A DNA stretch of 64,000 nt. It comes from Lichina pygmaea. Lineage: Eukaryota; Ascomycota; Lichinomycetes; Lichinales; Lichinaceae. The translations under genes were made by a program, and so were the position numbers. Under the pieces are notes generated by a model. The model searched no databases. It had not been told where the DNA came from and worked only from the letters and a program-made list of their open reading frames with translations. The DNA lies in the NCBI GenBank assembly GCA_963422465.1, contig OY730172.1:2728001-2792000 (forward strand), given 5' to 3'. Position 1 is the first letter of the stretch. The number at the start of each line of letters is the position of its first letter. Positions 54,076 to 64,000 of the stretch are shown here, one piece after another.

Positions 54076-57000
54076 CTTGCTTCATCAGAGATGGACAGTT
54101 CAAGCAACGACAGTGCCGGGGCGTGTCCTGCGGCACACGCGCGCGCTCCGTCGTGGCGACTCCAACACGGTTCAGGCGCGGCAGAGTCTATGAGCGCCTC
54201 ACTTGACGGTGTTGGTGGTGCTCGTTCAAGCAGTGCATAGGGTCTGGCGGTCCAATCGAGCCCGGCAGCACAGCGGTGAAGTTTGGGACATGAGAGATCG
54301 TGGGATCTAGGGTTTGTCCAGGCTCAGGGCGACGTGCGTCCTGCGGCAATGTACAGACGTCCGCAAACGCCGCCTGTGCGTCCTGCTTCCCCCTTGCCCG
54401 CTCGGATCCGGGCCGGTCGAGCTCCTTGACGCAGGGAGTCGTCCTGACCTGGCGGATGTAGCAATTCTGCTGCGAGCCATCAGCATGTGCCTTTAGAATG
54501 GCCCATCCCTCTACATCGGACGACTGGGGATAGGGTAAGTTATGCTCGACGGCTGACACTTGGACCGGCCCTATCCTGGCTCGTTCGAGCGAAGCCAGCT
54601 CGCTCATTCGGGGACTTCGTACATCGGACTCTTGCGTGACCTGAACGCGCCACGACCACAGGACGCGCTGGCGAGGGAAGGGCGCCGTAGACGAGCGAGT
54701 GGCAACACGCGAGGGCGCCGGGGCCTCCAAGACCAGCATTCAACGGGGTCTTGAGGACCGAAAGCAATTGCGCGACGCCGTGCTCGTACCTGGCAAGACC
54801 AAGCACGCACCAAGCTCGGAAGCCTGCGGCCCGGCAAGCAGACCGACCAAGACAGGGCAGAGCAAGTACGGGCCGTTGACGGGGCGTTAGGCTCGACGAA
54901 GACGGGAATCCCCAAAAAAAAAAAAACCAACAAGACCAGGGGCGATCGTACGAGGGAGCGAGTGCTATCGCGTCGGTGGAGGTCGAGCGACTCAATTGCT
55001 GTGTCGACTCTAGATAGTTCGAAGGAGCAGGAGACGGTCCAGGCGTCGCTTGACCGGCGAGCCCAGGGTCCCTGGTGGACGGTACCGCTGCAGGGCTATG
55101 TCTGTACCTGAGAGCAATGCCTTCCCCATCGGCAGCATCAGTACTCTTGAACGGACGCTCGGAAGTCCTGCGTCGCGGCCCGGCGGGGGGCTTGGTCGTA
55201 CAGTACCACCGCTAGCCTAAGGGGGTAAGAGGCCATCGATCTGAAGCCGCTAGAGGTTAGGCTGTCGTAGGCTACAGAATGCACTGCTGTAGGCTATTAA
55301 GCCCAATTTACCCGTGTCTCGCTACGCAGTGGAGAGCGCCGCGTGCGCAGGTCGATCGCCAGCGCAAGCCGATCCGCTCCACCTCTGCCGTGTTCCAGCT
55401 GTCAATTGGACTCCTGCTTATCGACAAGCCGTCGCATGAACCACTAATTGCGGTACGCATCCCCGGTACGTATTACCCCTACGCATGTACCGCTCGAGGC
55501 GTTGATTGCCTATCAGATGCAGGGGTCTCCACTTGAGACATTTCTGGAAGAGATCTCCAGCACAGGCAACACGTCGAACTTGGGAAGGACATGCCCGAAG
55601 CGAGATATAAAAAATCTGTGGGGAGAGGCTGCGGGTCATCGAACGTGTTTCACGTCGCAGACTCACACAATGTGCCTGCAGCGAAGGGTCGATTAAACTC
55701 AACATGTCACCATGCTTTGAAACAGTACGTAACGTACAGGCCTGTTCGAATTGGCCAGTACGAGGTTGGAATCAACCCTTTTCATTCTTCAGGGCTTACT
55801 CCGTACAGTACGTGCAGCTCCCCTGCCTGATATCCCTTGACAATCACTACTCGTATACGGTACATACGTACGGAGTACTTCCGTACATACGTACGTACGT
55901 ACTGGTGCCGAGAGGGGAGTAATAAGTAATTACAACCGCCCCTCCTTTTCCCCACATTCAGCATGGTTGGAACCTGCAGCCTTCGGTAATATCTGACCAA
56001 TCAACAATCAACTTCAGTCAACAATAGATTTCTGATCATATTAGTCGAATTGATTTCAAACACCTACAACTCCACACATCTGTACGTATGTAGATACTCA
56101 ACAGTTTCTATGGTTGTCTGATTCCCCTGTTCCTGCTTTGTCCTTGCTGAAACTGCAGGCCTGCTAGAGCTCGCGATGATAGGAGCTTCATCATGTGACG
56201 ACCGCCGCAGAGTGTGTAGCACAGCTACTACGGTACCGTAGAGCATCAGCCCCGATGTTGGGGGGAGGAAGCCGTCCGTTGACGGAAGTTCTCAAGGACT
56301 CGAGGCCTACTCGTAGATGGCTTGGGTATCTAGCTGATGGATACCTTACCGAAGGTGATCAAGCTCGACGGGGACATCCCATCAGAACATACGAGTAGAC
56401 GTACCTTCGTATTGAGTGTGCTTTCGAGAAGAGGGGGCCTCGCTATTGATAATTGTTATTACCGTAGTCTGCCGAATCCTTGCCCGTCAATCGATACCTT
56501 CCACCCTAGCTCTTTCGCCGGTGGTTTCCATTGTTGACGGCCGTGATAGGCAGGAGCTAGGAAGTGTTAGCCGAGACGGAGGCTCTGGCCAGGTTCCGGG
56601 AGGCTCTGCGCAGGTCCTGTGATTGCATGAGCCGAGTGCTGGGTGTTGGGATAATCGGTGTCGGTGACACTTCAGAATGACGAGGCACTTAGAAGACAAT
56701 AGGATCTTGTATTCAATAGGATGTACACAAGCATTCGCCTACAATGAAAAATGAGAAAACCCTTCTTCCCAATCTAGGGTTAGCGCCCTTCTGTAAGTCA
56801 CGTGGTATGACGTTGCAGATCGCCCAACTTCAACACTGGGTTCACGATCCTATCAAAGGTGTTCAGACTGTACTAAAGGGTAGGGAGGGGAGGCTACTAC
56901 CACCCCCCCCCTCAGCATAGGTACCAGATTTGATGGCAGAAAGCACAATAGCAGACCTGTCCAAGGCAAGACCTGGGCAGCCCAAAGTGCAACCTTCCCG

Positions 57001-58241
57001 TTACGTCTGCAGGCGTGTCTGGCGCCAATCCATCGCTGTCAACCAGCTCCTGTCCACTCATAGTATTGACAGAATAAAGAAGACGTGATTGACAGACTCC
57101 ACGTCACCGGAAACGAGGCTGACAAGCTGCTCCGTTGACCTGGTAAAGTATTGCAGCTGTCGCAGCAGCCCAGTCGACGGATATCTCAGAGTTGGTCTTA
57201 TCATCTGCCACACCGTCGACACTTTATTCCAACCACCCAACACACAAAATCCAGCTCAGGACGCTCTCAAGCCACTCACAAGCCTTTTTTAGCAATGATG
57301 TTATTCCAGCAAGCCATGATAAACTCAAAGCTGCACTTATCCTGCGGGTGAAGCTACTGTGTTGGTAGCACTAGAGATTCCATGAGGCTGAAGTCAGTGT
57401 GGAACAGAACGACAAGTGCAATCATGATGTCTGCGTCAAAGGTATCTTGTCACCGCCAGCCCTCAGCCGGGGATATGTCTTCCAGTGCATCACAGGTTGA
57501 CCAGTGGATGCATTTCCTATGTCGCTCGTGGGGATTCTTGAGGGCGATGTAATCTCTCAGAGCATCCCGAGGCATTGTTCCACCTGAGGATACCGAAGGG
57601 ACAGTAGAAACAGGCGTAGACTGGGGTACTGATTTCAGTCGACGCTTCCACCACGAAGCATGCAATGAGCATAAGCGATCTTGTTCAGATGAGGTATCAG
57701 GGATAGATCAAACTGTTCTTACTGTACATCTGTTTTGTGTTTAAAGAAAACCTTCTTGGATGGTATTGAGCTTGCCACTGCCGAGTGTTTGCAATGTGGG
57801 AGAACTACGTAAAGCTCCGAGAGACCAATGGCCCGCGACGCGGAGAATCGAGGAGATTGCTGAGAAAGCACCAAGGGCTGACAATACGACGGCGCGCAAG
57901 GGTACCTAACATCGTGGAAGACGACCACTGACATACATAAGTGCTTGGCCAAAACCATGCAAGCGGGCCCCATATCGATCCAAGGTCATACAGCTGAGAC
58001 CTCTGGTCTTTGCCCGCAACACCATCACAAGGCTGGCGGCAGTTCAAGCAAGGTCCGGTGGAAATTTGAGCTTGAAGACTTCTCTGCTACGAATATTGAC
58101 CACGGTATTGGGAAGCAAAACAGTCGATGGGGGCGAACAGTTGCGAGGGTACGGTACAGGGAAAGTGATTGTAGATCCAAAGTAACACAGATGCAAAGAT
58201 GCAAAGATGTCGTAAAGGTCTTACTTACAGTCCTCATAGAG
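54076..58241. other. Gene-poor region of 4.2 kb
   Basis: No supported gene. The minus frame 54188-54739 (183 codons) directly upstream of the DENN start has some protein-like text (HNLPYPQSSDVEGWAILKAH) and could be a 5' exon or chance. Around 55985-56170 the sequence resembles the internal unit of the 38.5-kb element (AACACCTACAACTCCAC). A GTACGTAC cluster with hairpin potential lies at 55840-55905. Positions 56700-57700 look like decayed repeat DNA with stops in all frames. Confidence 0.5.
56040..56175. repeat. Diverged copy of the 38.5-kb element's internal unit
   Basis: TTTCAAACACCTACAACTCC here matches TTTGAAACACCTACAACTCC at 38852; downstream ATTCCCCT and CTGCAGGCCT words also correspond. 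Its ends are not clear, so it is probably a relic. Confidence 0.6.
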
Positions 58242-59431
58242 TCATCGTTTCCGAAAGGTGAGCAAGCCCGTGCTGAGAACGCCTCGCTCGCCCATCGCTG
58301 TGCGCCACGCGAGACTGAGCTGGCCGATTGTCATGCGGCCACTGGCACTGCCAGGTGGCGTGTGGTCGTCGTCCTCGCCGGCCCCACCGGCACTCACAGG
58401 CGCCACCGCCGTCGGACGGTCAGACTCGATCAGGAAGGCTACCTGGAGCACCTCGCGCGGATTGAGCGTTGGCGGAGGGATGATCTCGGTTGCCGGTGGC
58501 TGCACATCCCAATTCAGGGACTTTGACTTGAGCGGAGACCGCGTTAGGAGATCGACGGTCTGGCAGCCAACGTACTTGTAAGTGGGACAAGCTATATTGG
58601 CGAGGGAGCGAAAGGGGAAGAGAGAGAAAGCGAGAGAGAGAATGGTTCTGAACGACAAGACAGTACCTCGAGCGTCAACCGATCCTGAGTCACATTCTCG
58701 AGCTGGGCCTCCAGGAGGTACTTCGCCGCCTGGGTCATGGCAGTGGCCGAGCCACCCTCGGCGGGCAATTCCAACTCGACAGTCTTGGTGCGCACGGCCA
58801 AGGACTGCTGAGCCAGGAACTGATACAGCTTTCTGAAAGTGCGCACACGCTCTGTCGCTGCTGCGGACTCGAGCCCCGTCGACGACTTCTCGGTGTAGGT
58901 GACGGTGACGACGAGAGTGTAGTTGCCGGGTTCGGGGAGATTGAGACTGGCAATCTTCTGCACGGTCTGACCTGGGCCGAGCACTCGTCCTCTCGTCGTT
59001 TCTGCTTCGGCGGTGGGCGGATCAAGCTCTAGAGCAACAGTGACCGACGGCGTCTGCATCTCGGCCACGATGCTGACGTCGCTGACAACAACGACGACGA
59101 CGCCGCCGGACGCGCCGTCGGCCTGCGGCGCCTCGTTCCTCGCGCATACCGTGCACGAGAACGTCTCCCCGACGTAGGCCGACCCGAAAGCCGAGGGCAG
59201 GCTGGACTGAAAGGGCCGGAGCCACGTCAGCGAGAACCGAGCGAAGCATCTCGCCGGGGTGAGGGACTTGAGGGCCGTACGTACGAGTGGATTGCGGATA
59301 GCACTATCGTCGAGGTCGGCAGACGGGTGACTAGACGCCGTCACAGCGGCGGCGGGAGAGGTGTCACGACCATCGGTATCTGTGGCATCTATCGGCGGTG
59401 GCCGAGACAGCCTACCAGCATACCCACCCAT
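58242..59431 (-). CDS. TRAPPC13: TRAPPC13 (TRAPP complex subunit, DUF974)
   Basis: Subunit of a TRAPP vesicle-tethering complex (TRAPPIII in animals and filamentous fungi; absent from budding yeast as a clear homologue). Exons 58667-59431 and 58242-58574; 365 residues. Diagnostic text: LPSAFGSAYVGETFSCTVCA (about 80-100), VSIVAEMQTPS, LEAQLENVT near the exon end, YVGCQTVDLLTRSP, LNPREVLQVAFLIE and the end LAWRTAMGERGVLSTGLL. The first 60 residues are less conserved, so the start could be downstream. The second intron's acceptor is AAG (58577-58575). Confidence 0.88.
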
Positions 59432-60036
59432 TAGTTCTAGATTCTTGCATCGCGAACATAGACATGAGCAGACATAAGGACGTCAGACGTCATCAGTACC
59501 GTAGCACCTTCAGCGACACCATATGAGGGTCTTTTCGGCCATCGATCGTCGACGGCTGCCTCCTGTGGGCCATTGCTCCAGGGCGATGTCACCGCGTTCA
59601 AGGAAGATCATGGTAAGCCCCTCCTGACCATCCTCACCGTTTGGTTCAGGAGGACTCTCAGCACGGACTCGGCAGAGCTGGTTGATACTGGGACGGCCCT
59701 GGCAGTCGAGCGTGGCCTTGGCGGTTACTGGTGTGTACGGTACCACTCAGGTGGTGGACCACGGGAGCTACTGATGCCCTTCCCCTACAAGTACCTAAAA
59801 TTAGCGTATGGACAACTAGCCCGACAGGCACAACAGGCCATCTAATATTCTATGAGTAAAGTAGTGAGACACCCCCAAGGCGGGAGACTATCGATATGGC
59901 CGAAGGGTATCATCAACTTCGTCGTCCTCATCGTCGTCAACGTGAATGTGGCGGAGAATTTAAACAATGACATCATGGTGGATTTGGAATTGGAACAGCT
60001 CCATCATCGCACATCGGACAAAGAGTATGAACATCT
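59432..60036. other. Intergenic, nothing recognised
   Basis: Between TRAPPC13 and the SOG2-like stop. A GTC/ATC-rich stretch (59910-59945) overlaps a short plus frame without protein character. Confidence 0.5.
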
Positions 60037-61245
60037 TCATCGTCGCGGGTTGGAGAGCAACGAGTCGGCTCGCTCGAAGACGTTGCCGCTGAACATGCCA
60101 TTGCGAGAGCTCGAAGCCGCAGCCGCACTCGCACCCCCACCTGTTGGCACTGTAGCTTGCGCGGCCGGGCCGAGGGCGGCGCTAAGGGGCGTCGCCGGCA
60201 GCGGGCTGATGTACGGACTCGCGCTAGAACCGCCGTTGTGGCTGTAAGCTGGCCCGCCGGTGTTGAGCGGACCCGGCGGGGCCACGCGCGGTTGAACGTC
60301 TGTAAGATACCGCCACGGAGAAGTCTCGATCAACGTGCCGACTTCCTTGATGGCCCTCGACATCGGTCGCATCATCTGCACGACGTTGGTCGAGAGGAAC
60401 TGAAGGGAGCAGGAGTCCTTGACCAGGAACGCCAGGTCGACAAAGGTCTAAGGGCACACCATCGTCAGCCAGACCAAAACAAAACAGAACAAAGGATCGC
60501 CCGGATCTTATCCGTGCTGCGTATGAAACGATCGTGACGACTCACCTTGACGAACAGACCGCAGACCTGCCAAAAGTCACGGTCGCTTCTTGCCTCGGCG
60601 TCCTTGGCCCAGATGGTCGACAACTTCGTCTTGAGCTGCTCGGCCGTCCTGATGCAGACCGACGACTTGGCCTCGAGCGCGAGCCAGATCGACCGCAGCT
60701 CGGCATCGACGTCTTCCTTCTGCCTCGCCTCGATGCAGCGAAGGAACTGCTGCTTAAGCCCAGGAAGAGAGCGGAGCACGATGTCGTCCGCTTGGCCGAG
60801 CTTGCTCAGAAGACGCTCGAACTGCCGCTCCTCACGCGCTGCGGCGACAGGATCTTCGTCGAATCCGACCATCGTGTCCGATCTCGGCAGGGCGTCCGTG
60901 CCCGCCGGCGCTGGCATGCCGAAGGAATCGGCCGGGAAGGGCGCCGGCGCCGTCGCCGCCGCCACGGACGAGATCGCACTCGTCAGCGAGCCGGTCCGGC
61001 TGCTGGCATTGCTCCTCGTCGCCGGAGGCGGGTAGGCCCCGTACGACGCGGCGGCGGGACCGGCCCAGCGGTTTGAGACCGAGTTGGCGCGCGACGGGGC
61101 CGACCAGACCGGGTCGGCCTGCACCTGGGTCGGCGTGACGGACGAGTCGGTCATGGGGTCTGGCTGGGCGGGATAGGGCTCGGTCTGGTACGCGCCCTTC
61201 TCGCCGTCGCCGTCGCCGTCGCCGCCCTCGTCGTCGCCGTGGTGT

Positions 61246-61290
<45 letters not shown>

Positions 61291-62444
61291 TCGTCGTCAT
61301 CGTCGTGGTCCTCGTTGTGGTCATCGTCGTCGTCCCGGGAGAAGAGGCTGACGCCGGCGTTGCGCAGCTCGACGCGGCCGTTGTAGATGAACACGAGCAG
61401 GCTTCGAACATATCTCTTGTCGACCTGGTCGACGATCTGGTCCACGTGACGCGAGAGGAGGGCGGCCAGGTGCTGGTAGGCCATGACGCACACCAAGGCC
61501 GCCTGGCGCGCCGTCTCGGCATCGTGTTCCGAGATGGGCCCGCGCTGTCCGCAGAGCCTGGTGATGCGGGTCAACTCCCGATCGAGCTCGTCCACGTGCG
61601 TGGCAGCGTTGTAGAAGACCCGCTCGAGCGTGGTGCGGCGCGCGGCGTGCGAGGCGTCGCCAAGGACGCCGATGACGGTGCCGATGTGCGAGTGGATGGT
61701 CGAGAAGGAGTGGAGCATCGACATGATGCCGTCGATGGTCTTGTCGACCGCGGCCGGCGAGGACGGACGGCGCTCGGGCACGCTGGACAGACGGTGGCCG
61801 TAGAAGTGATTCCGGGGGCGCTCGCTCTCGACGGGGCTGGCGGGGGTCGAGCCGCCGTTCAGGTCCCGTCCAGCATCGACGTGTTGGCCAGGCATGACTG
61901 AGCCGTGGCTGAGACCACGATAGTGGCTGGTGCGGACCGTTCGATCCTCGTTCACCGTGCTCAGCTCAGACGTCTTGCGCGGGAACATGCCCATGCGCTT
62001 GGTGCGGACTCCGGGTACGAAGCCTTCGCTGTTGCTTCTGATCCGCTCGCTGCCGACCAGAAAAGGAACGACACCCGACCTCCGTGGTCTATCGTGTGAG
62101 GTGTGGTTGAGGATTCCGTTCTGCTGTGTCTCAAGCCGATGTTGAGACCTCGATGGGATTGGTGGTATCGGCAGCCGTTGTGACGATATCAGACTCTTGG
62201 CTGAAGTTGAGGCCGAGGATGATGACGCCGAGAGCGACGAAGCCGGTGTTGTCGACGAGGATGGATCTAGGTCCATACTCGTGTTGGTCCGGACCCTGAT
62301 CGGGAAGCGGCCACTGGCGGTCCGCTTTGGTAAGCGATTCGACGGCTGGCGATCCATCATGTCGGCAATGCTATCGGCGACGGTGGTGGTGTGATATCCC
62401 ACCACCACCACCAGGACCACCGCGGTCCTGGATGACAGGCACAC
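60037..62444 (-). CDS. SOG2: Sog2-type RAM signalling protein without LRRs
   Basis: Component of the RAM (regulation of Ace2 and morphogenesis) kinase network, in which Sog2 supports the Cbk1-type NDR kinase. Exons 60546-62444 and 60037-60447; 769 residues from ATG 62444, or 741 from the more likely ATG 62360. Family landmarks: EGFVPGVRTKRMGMFPRKTS, HYRGLSHGS, then a helical region (TIDGIMSMLHSFSTIHSHIG, VFYNAATHVDELDRELTRI) and the C-terminal block SLQFLSTNVVQMMRPMSRAI plus VGTLIETSPWRYLTD. About 20 Asp in a row plus flanking Glu/His/Gly repeats (DNA 61236-61320) sit in the middle. The N-terminal leucine-rich repeats found in most Sog2 proteins are not seen here or in the kilobase upstream. 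Confidence 0.85.
61241..61310. repeat. GTC repeat coding poly-Asp in SOG2
   Basis: About 20 trinucleotides GTC (GAC on the coding strand), with a few GTCATC interruptions. Confidence 0.95.
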
Positions 62445-64000
62445 GCTCCCGCGAGGACAGCCTATCTAACTGTTCTCGATAGCGAATAGAATCTCTCAGG
62501 TCGCATCGTCTTCTACCATCGTCGCTTCAGTCACAGTCGCCTCCTACAAACGACCAACGATGGGGAAGGTGAGTTGCACGCGTCCGATCGACGTACATTG
62601 CTTGCCATTCACGCCGTCCACCTCGCACAGGCACGGACAGACCACCCAAGTCCTGTCACTACGGTACCACGTGGGCGCTCAGAACCAAGATAGGCGGCGA
62701 TATTCGATATGGATCATGAAGGGGCATCGTCGTCCTTCTCTTTGTCGTCACAATCAAGTTGCTGTCTACGTATTACACTTTGTCCTTTGGCGTGTAGTCC
62801 GTCCAATCGTTGCTTTTTGTCGCTGTTTCGGCCGCAGCTGATTATCTCGTTTCCGAGCCAGCCCCCGCCGAAGTTTCGTCGGCCATCGGAGCCCCTTGAA
62901 ACAACCTGACTTCAATCCCAAGGGTACGGATAGACTGCGGGAGTTCGGCCCAAGATAAAAGTACTCATGATACGAGTTCCATAGATAGACAGCAGAGTCT
63001 GCACGATGCTACGGCTCGGTTCCTGGTGCCTGACCATCGCTACCGTAGCGTTGCAAGGGGGGCCAGGAGCACCATCACGTGCCTAGCACTACTCGCATCT
63101 GGTGTGGAATCGTACGTACTCGTATGTCAGGAACACCCCTCATTCATACGTACCAGTACGTTACGTACTGGTAAAAGTCGCCTGCTGATACTTTACAGTA
63201 CCGTACTGATAGGTACATATGTACTTCCGTACGGGTGCTGCCTGTGCTGACAAGGCGATGGAAAAGAAAGCCAGCCTCTCAGTATCCGATGCTTCTGTCT
63301 GGTGCTGGTGAACAAGGCCACGTACCCACAAACAAGACAACCTGACCGCCCTATGCTAGGCAGTGCCCAGTCACCACCTCAAAGCAGTACTTTGTGCAAA
63401 AACATCTGCCGTCTTTCATATTGCAAGGGAGCCTTGTGAAGCAGTTCTTCATCTGGATTGGTGACAGCTCTGTCAGTCATGTGAAGAGAATCCACATGAA
63501 TGCTTCTTCAATGCACTCAAGTATCTGATCAGAGAAGGAGTGTGATCGCTGTATCACACACACCTTTGATATCGCAGCAGCCCTTGCAGTGTAGAAGACA
63601 GTGGCGTCTTCGAAACCAGAAACACAACAGGCACAGTTTCTGTCAAAGTTCTGCACAGAGTAGAAATATCTTTCTTGAACACGTTCATAGCCCTGGCCTA
63701 AACAATCCGAGTGGTCCGGGACTGTTGTCAGCTTCAGTGCAGCCGAAGGCGATGGGCTCCTTGAACCGAAAAGGTGGTGTCTGGCTCGCGTCTCGGCGTC
63801 TCAAGTTTGCAGCTCGTATCTCCCAGTTCTGTATCTGAGCTAGAACCAGGGACTGACATGCAGTATCAGGTCCAATTCTGGTCCTTCAGGAACAGGAAAG
63901 GGCATTGATCGTGACCCAATGCAGTATTGAAAGCATGGAAACATCTGCAAAGCCAACGGAGCACCTTGCCAGTTTACATCACCAAATGCAGGCTGATATT
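62445..64000. other. Intergenic end of the window
   Basis: A plus-strand ATG GGG AAG followed by GTGAGT at 62560-62574 could start a small intron-containing gene, but I find no convincing downstream exon. A GTAC/TACGTA cluster with hairpins lies at 63110-63235. The last 700 bases are AT-richer and have no gene-like frame. Confidence 0.4.

Noticed and set aside
56700-57700. Possible decayed transposon coding region
   Set aside because: Frames such as 57450-57665 and 57719-57973 have hints of protein-like text but I could not tie them to any transposase or LINE motif, so no element is claimed.
62560-62841. Small plus-strand gene starting MGK before a GTGAGT donor
   Set aside because: The start and donor look good, but no downstream exon with a family match was found; listed only as a possibility in the intergenic note.

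Overview
The window is nuclear DNA of a filamentous ascomycete (Pezizomycotina). I base this on the gene set and on protein details: a Ski8/Rec14 WD40 protein with the typical short start and SISFYREATGG end, a GRAB-domain golgin, an SMN homologue, a Cce1-type resolvase, DUF7598-like and other fungus-only membrane proteins. Introns are mostly 50-100 bases with CTGAC/CTAAC-like branch sites. Coding DNA is GC-rich, while the intergenic DNA is full of GTAC words, homopolymer G/C runs and small inverted-repeat elements. I cannot name the class or genus. No complete retroelement, no CRISPR, no convincing rRNA or tRNA gene and no biosynthetic cluster was seen.

Layout. 1-5.4 kb: SKI8 (-), mitochondrial ribosomal protein bL32m (-) and, divergently, septin CDC10 (+). 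7-11 kb: guanylate kinase (-) and a type II membrane glycosyltransferase-like protein (-). 11-14.2 kb: repeat-rich DNA with miniature transposons. 14.2-18.6 kb: golgin RUD3 (-) and an NIFK/Nop15-type RRM protein (-). 19.1-22.2 kb: SMN (+) and a secreted blue-copper-like protein (+). 23.7-24.4 kb: a SERF protein with a 15-base exon (-). 24.9-26.6 kb: a foldback DNA element and a LINE tail split by a 142-base MITE. 26.9-28.9 kb: an unrecognised gene (-). 29.3-38.5 kb: DUF7598-like membrane protein (+), a fungal multi-pass membrane protein (-), GET1 (-), COQ7 (+) and glutathione reductase (-). 38.5-39.5 kb: a terminal-inverted-repeat element with a nested insertion. 39.7-44.5 kb: Cce1 resolvase (+) and a Tcp11/Sok1 protein (-). 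44.5-49.7 kb: largely gene-poor. 49.75-54.1 kb: a nine-exon DENN/C1 protein (-). 54.1-58.2 kb: gene-poor. 58.2-62.4 kb: TRAPPC13 (-) and a Sog2-type RAM-pathway protein without leucine-rich repeats (-). The last 1.5 kb is non-coding as far as I can tell.

The genes are ordinary single-copy housekeeping genes on both strands, not an operon-like system. Several act in membrane traffic (RUD3, GET1, DENN, TRAPPC13), RNA metabolism (SKI8, NIFK, SMN) and mitochondria (bL32m, COQ7, CCE1). I see no sign that they are functionally clustered. Exon models were built by hand from reading frame, splice consensus and remembered family patterns. Each listed main model gives an open frame with matching intron phases; where two splice choices work I say so. 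The most unusual material is the set of small mobile elements: one three-copy family, one 190-base-arm foldback, one 959-base element with a nested insert and internal repeats, and related mini-hairpins. Also notable are a few odd gene structures: a start-codon-only exon, a 15-base exon, an in-frame stop in RUD3 that only an unusual intron would remove, and a Sog2 without LRRs.
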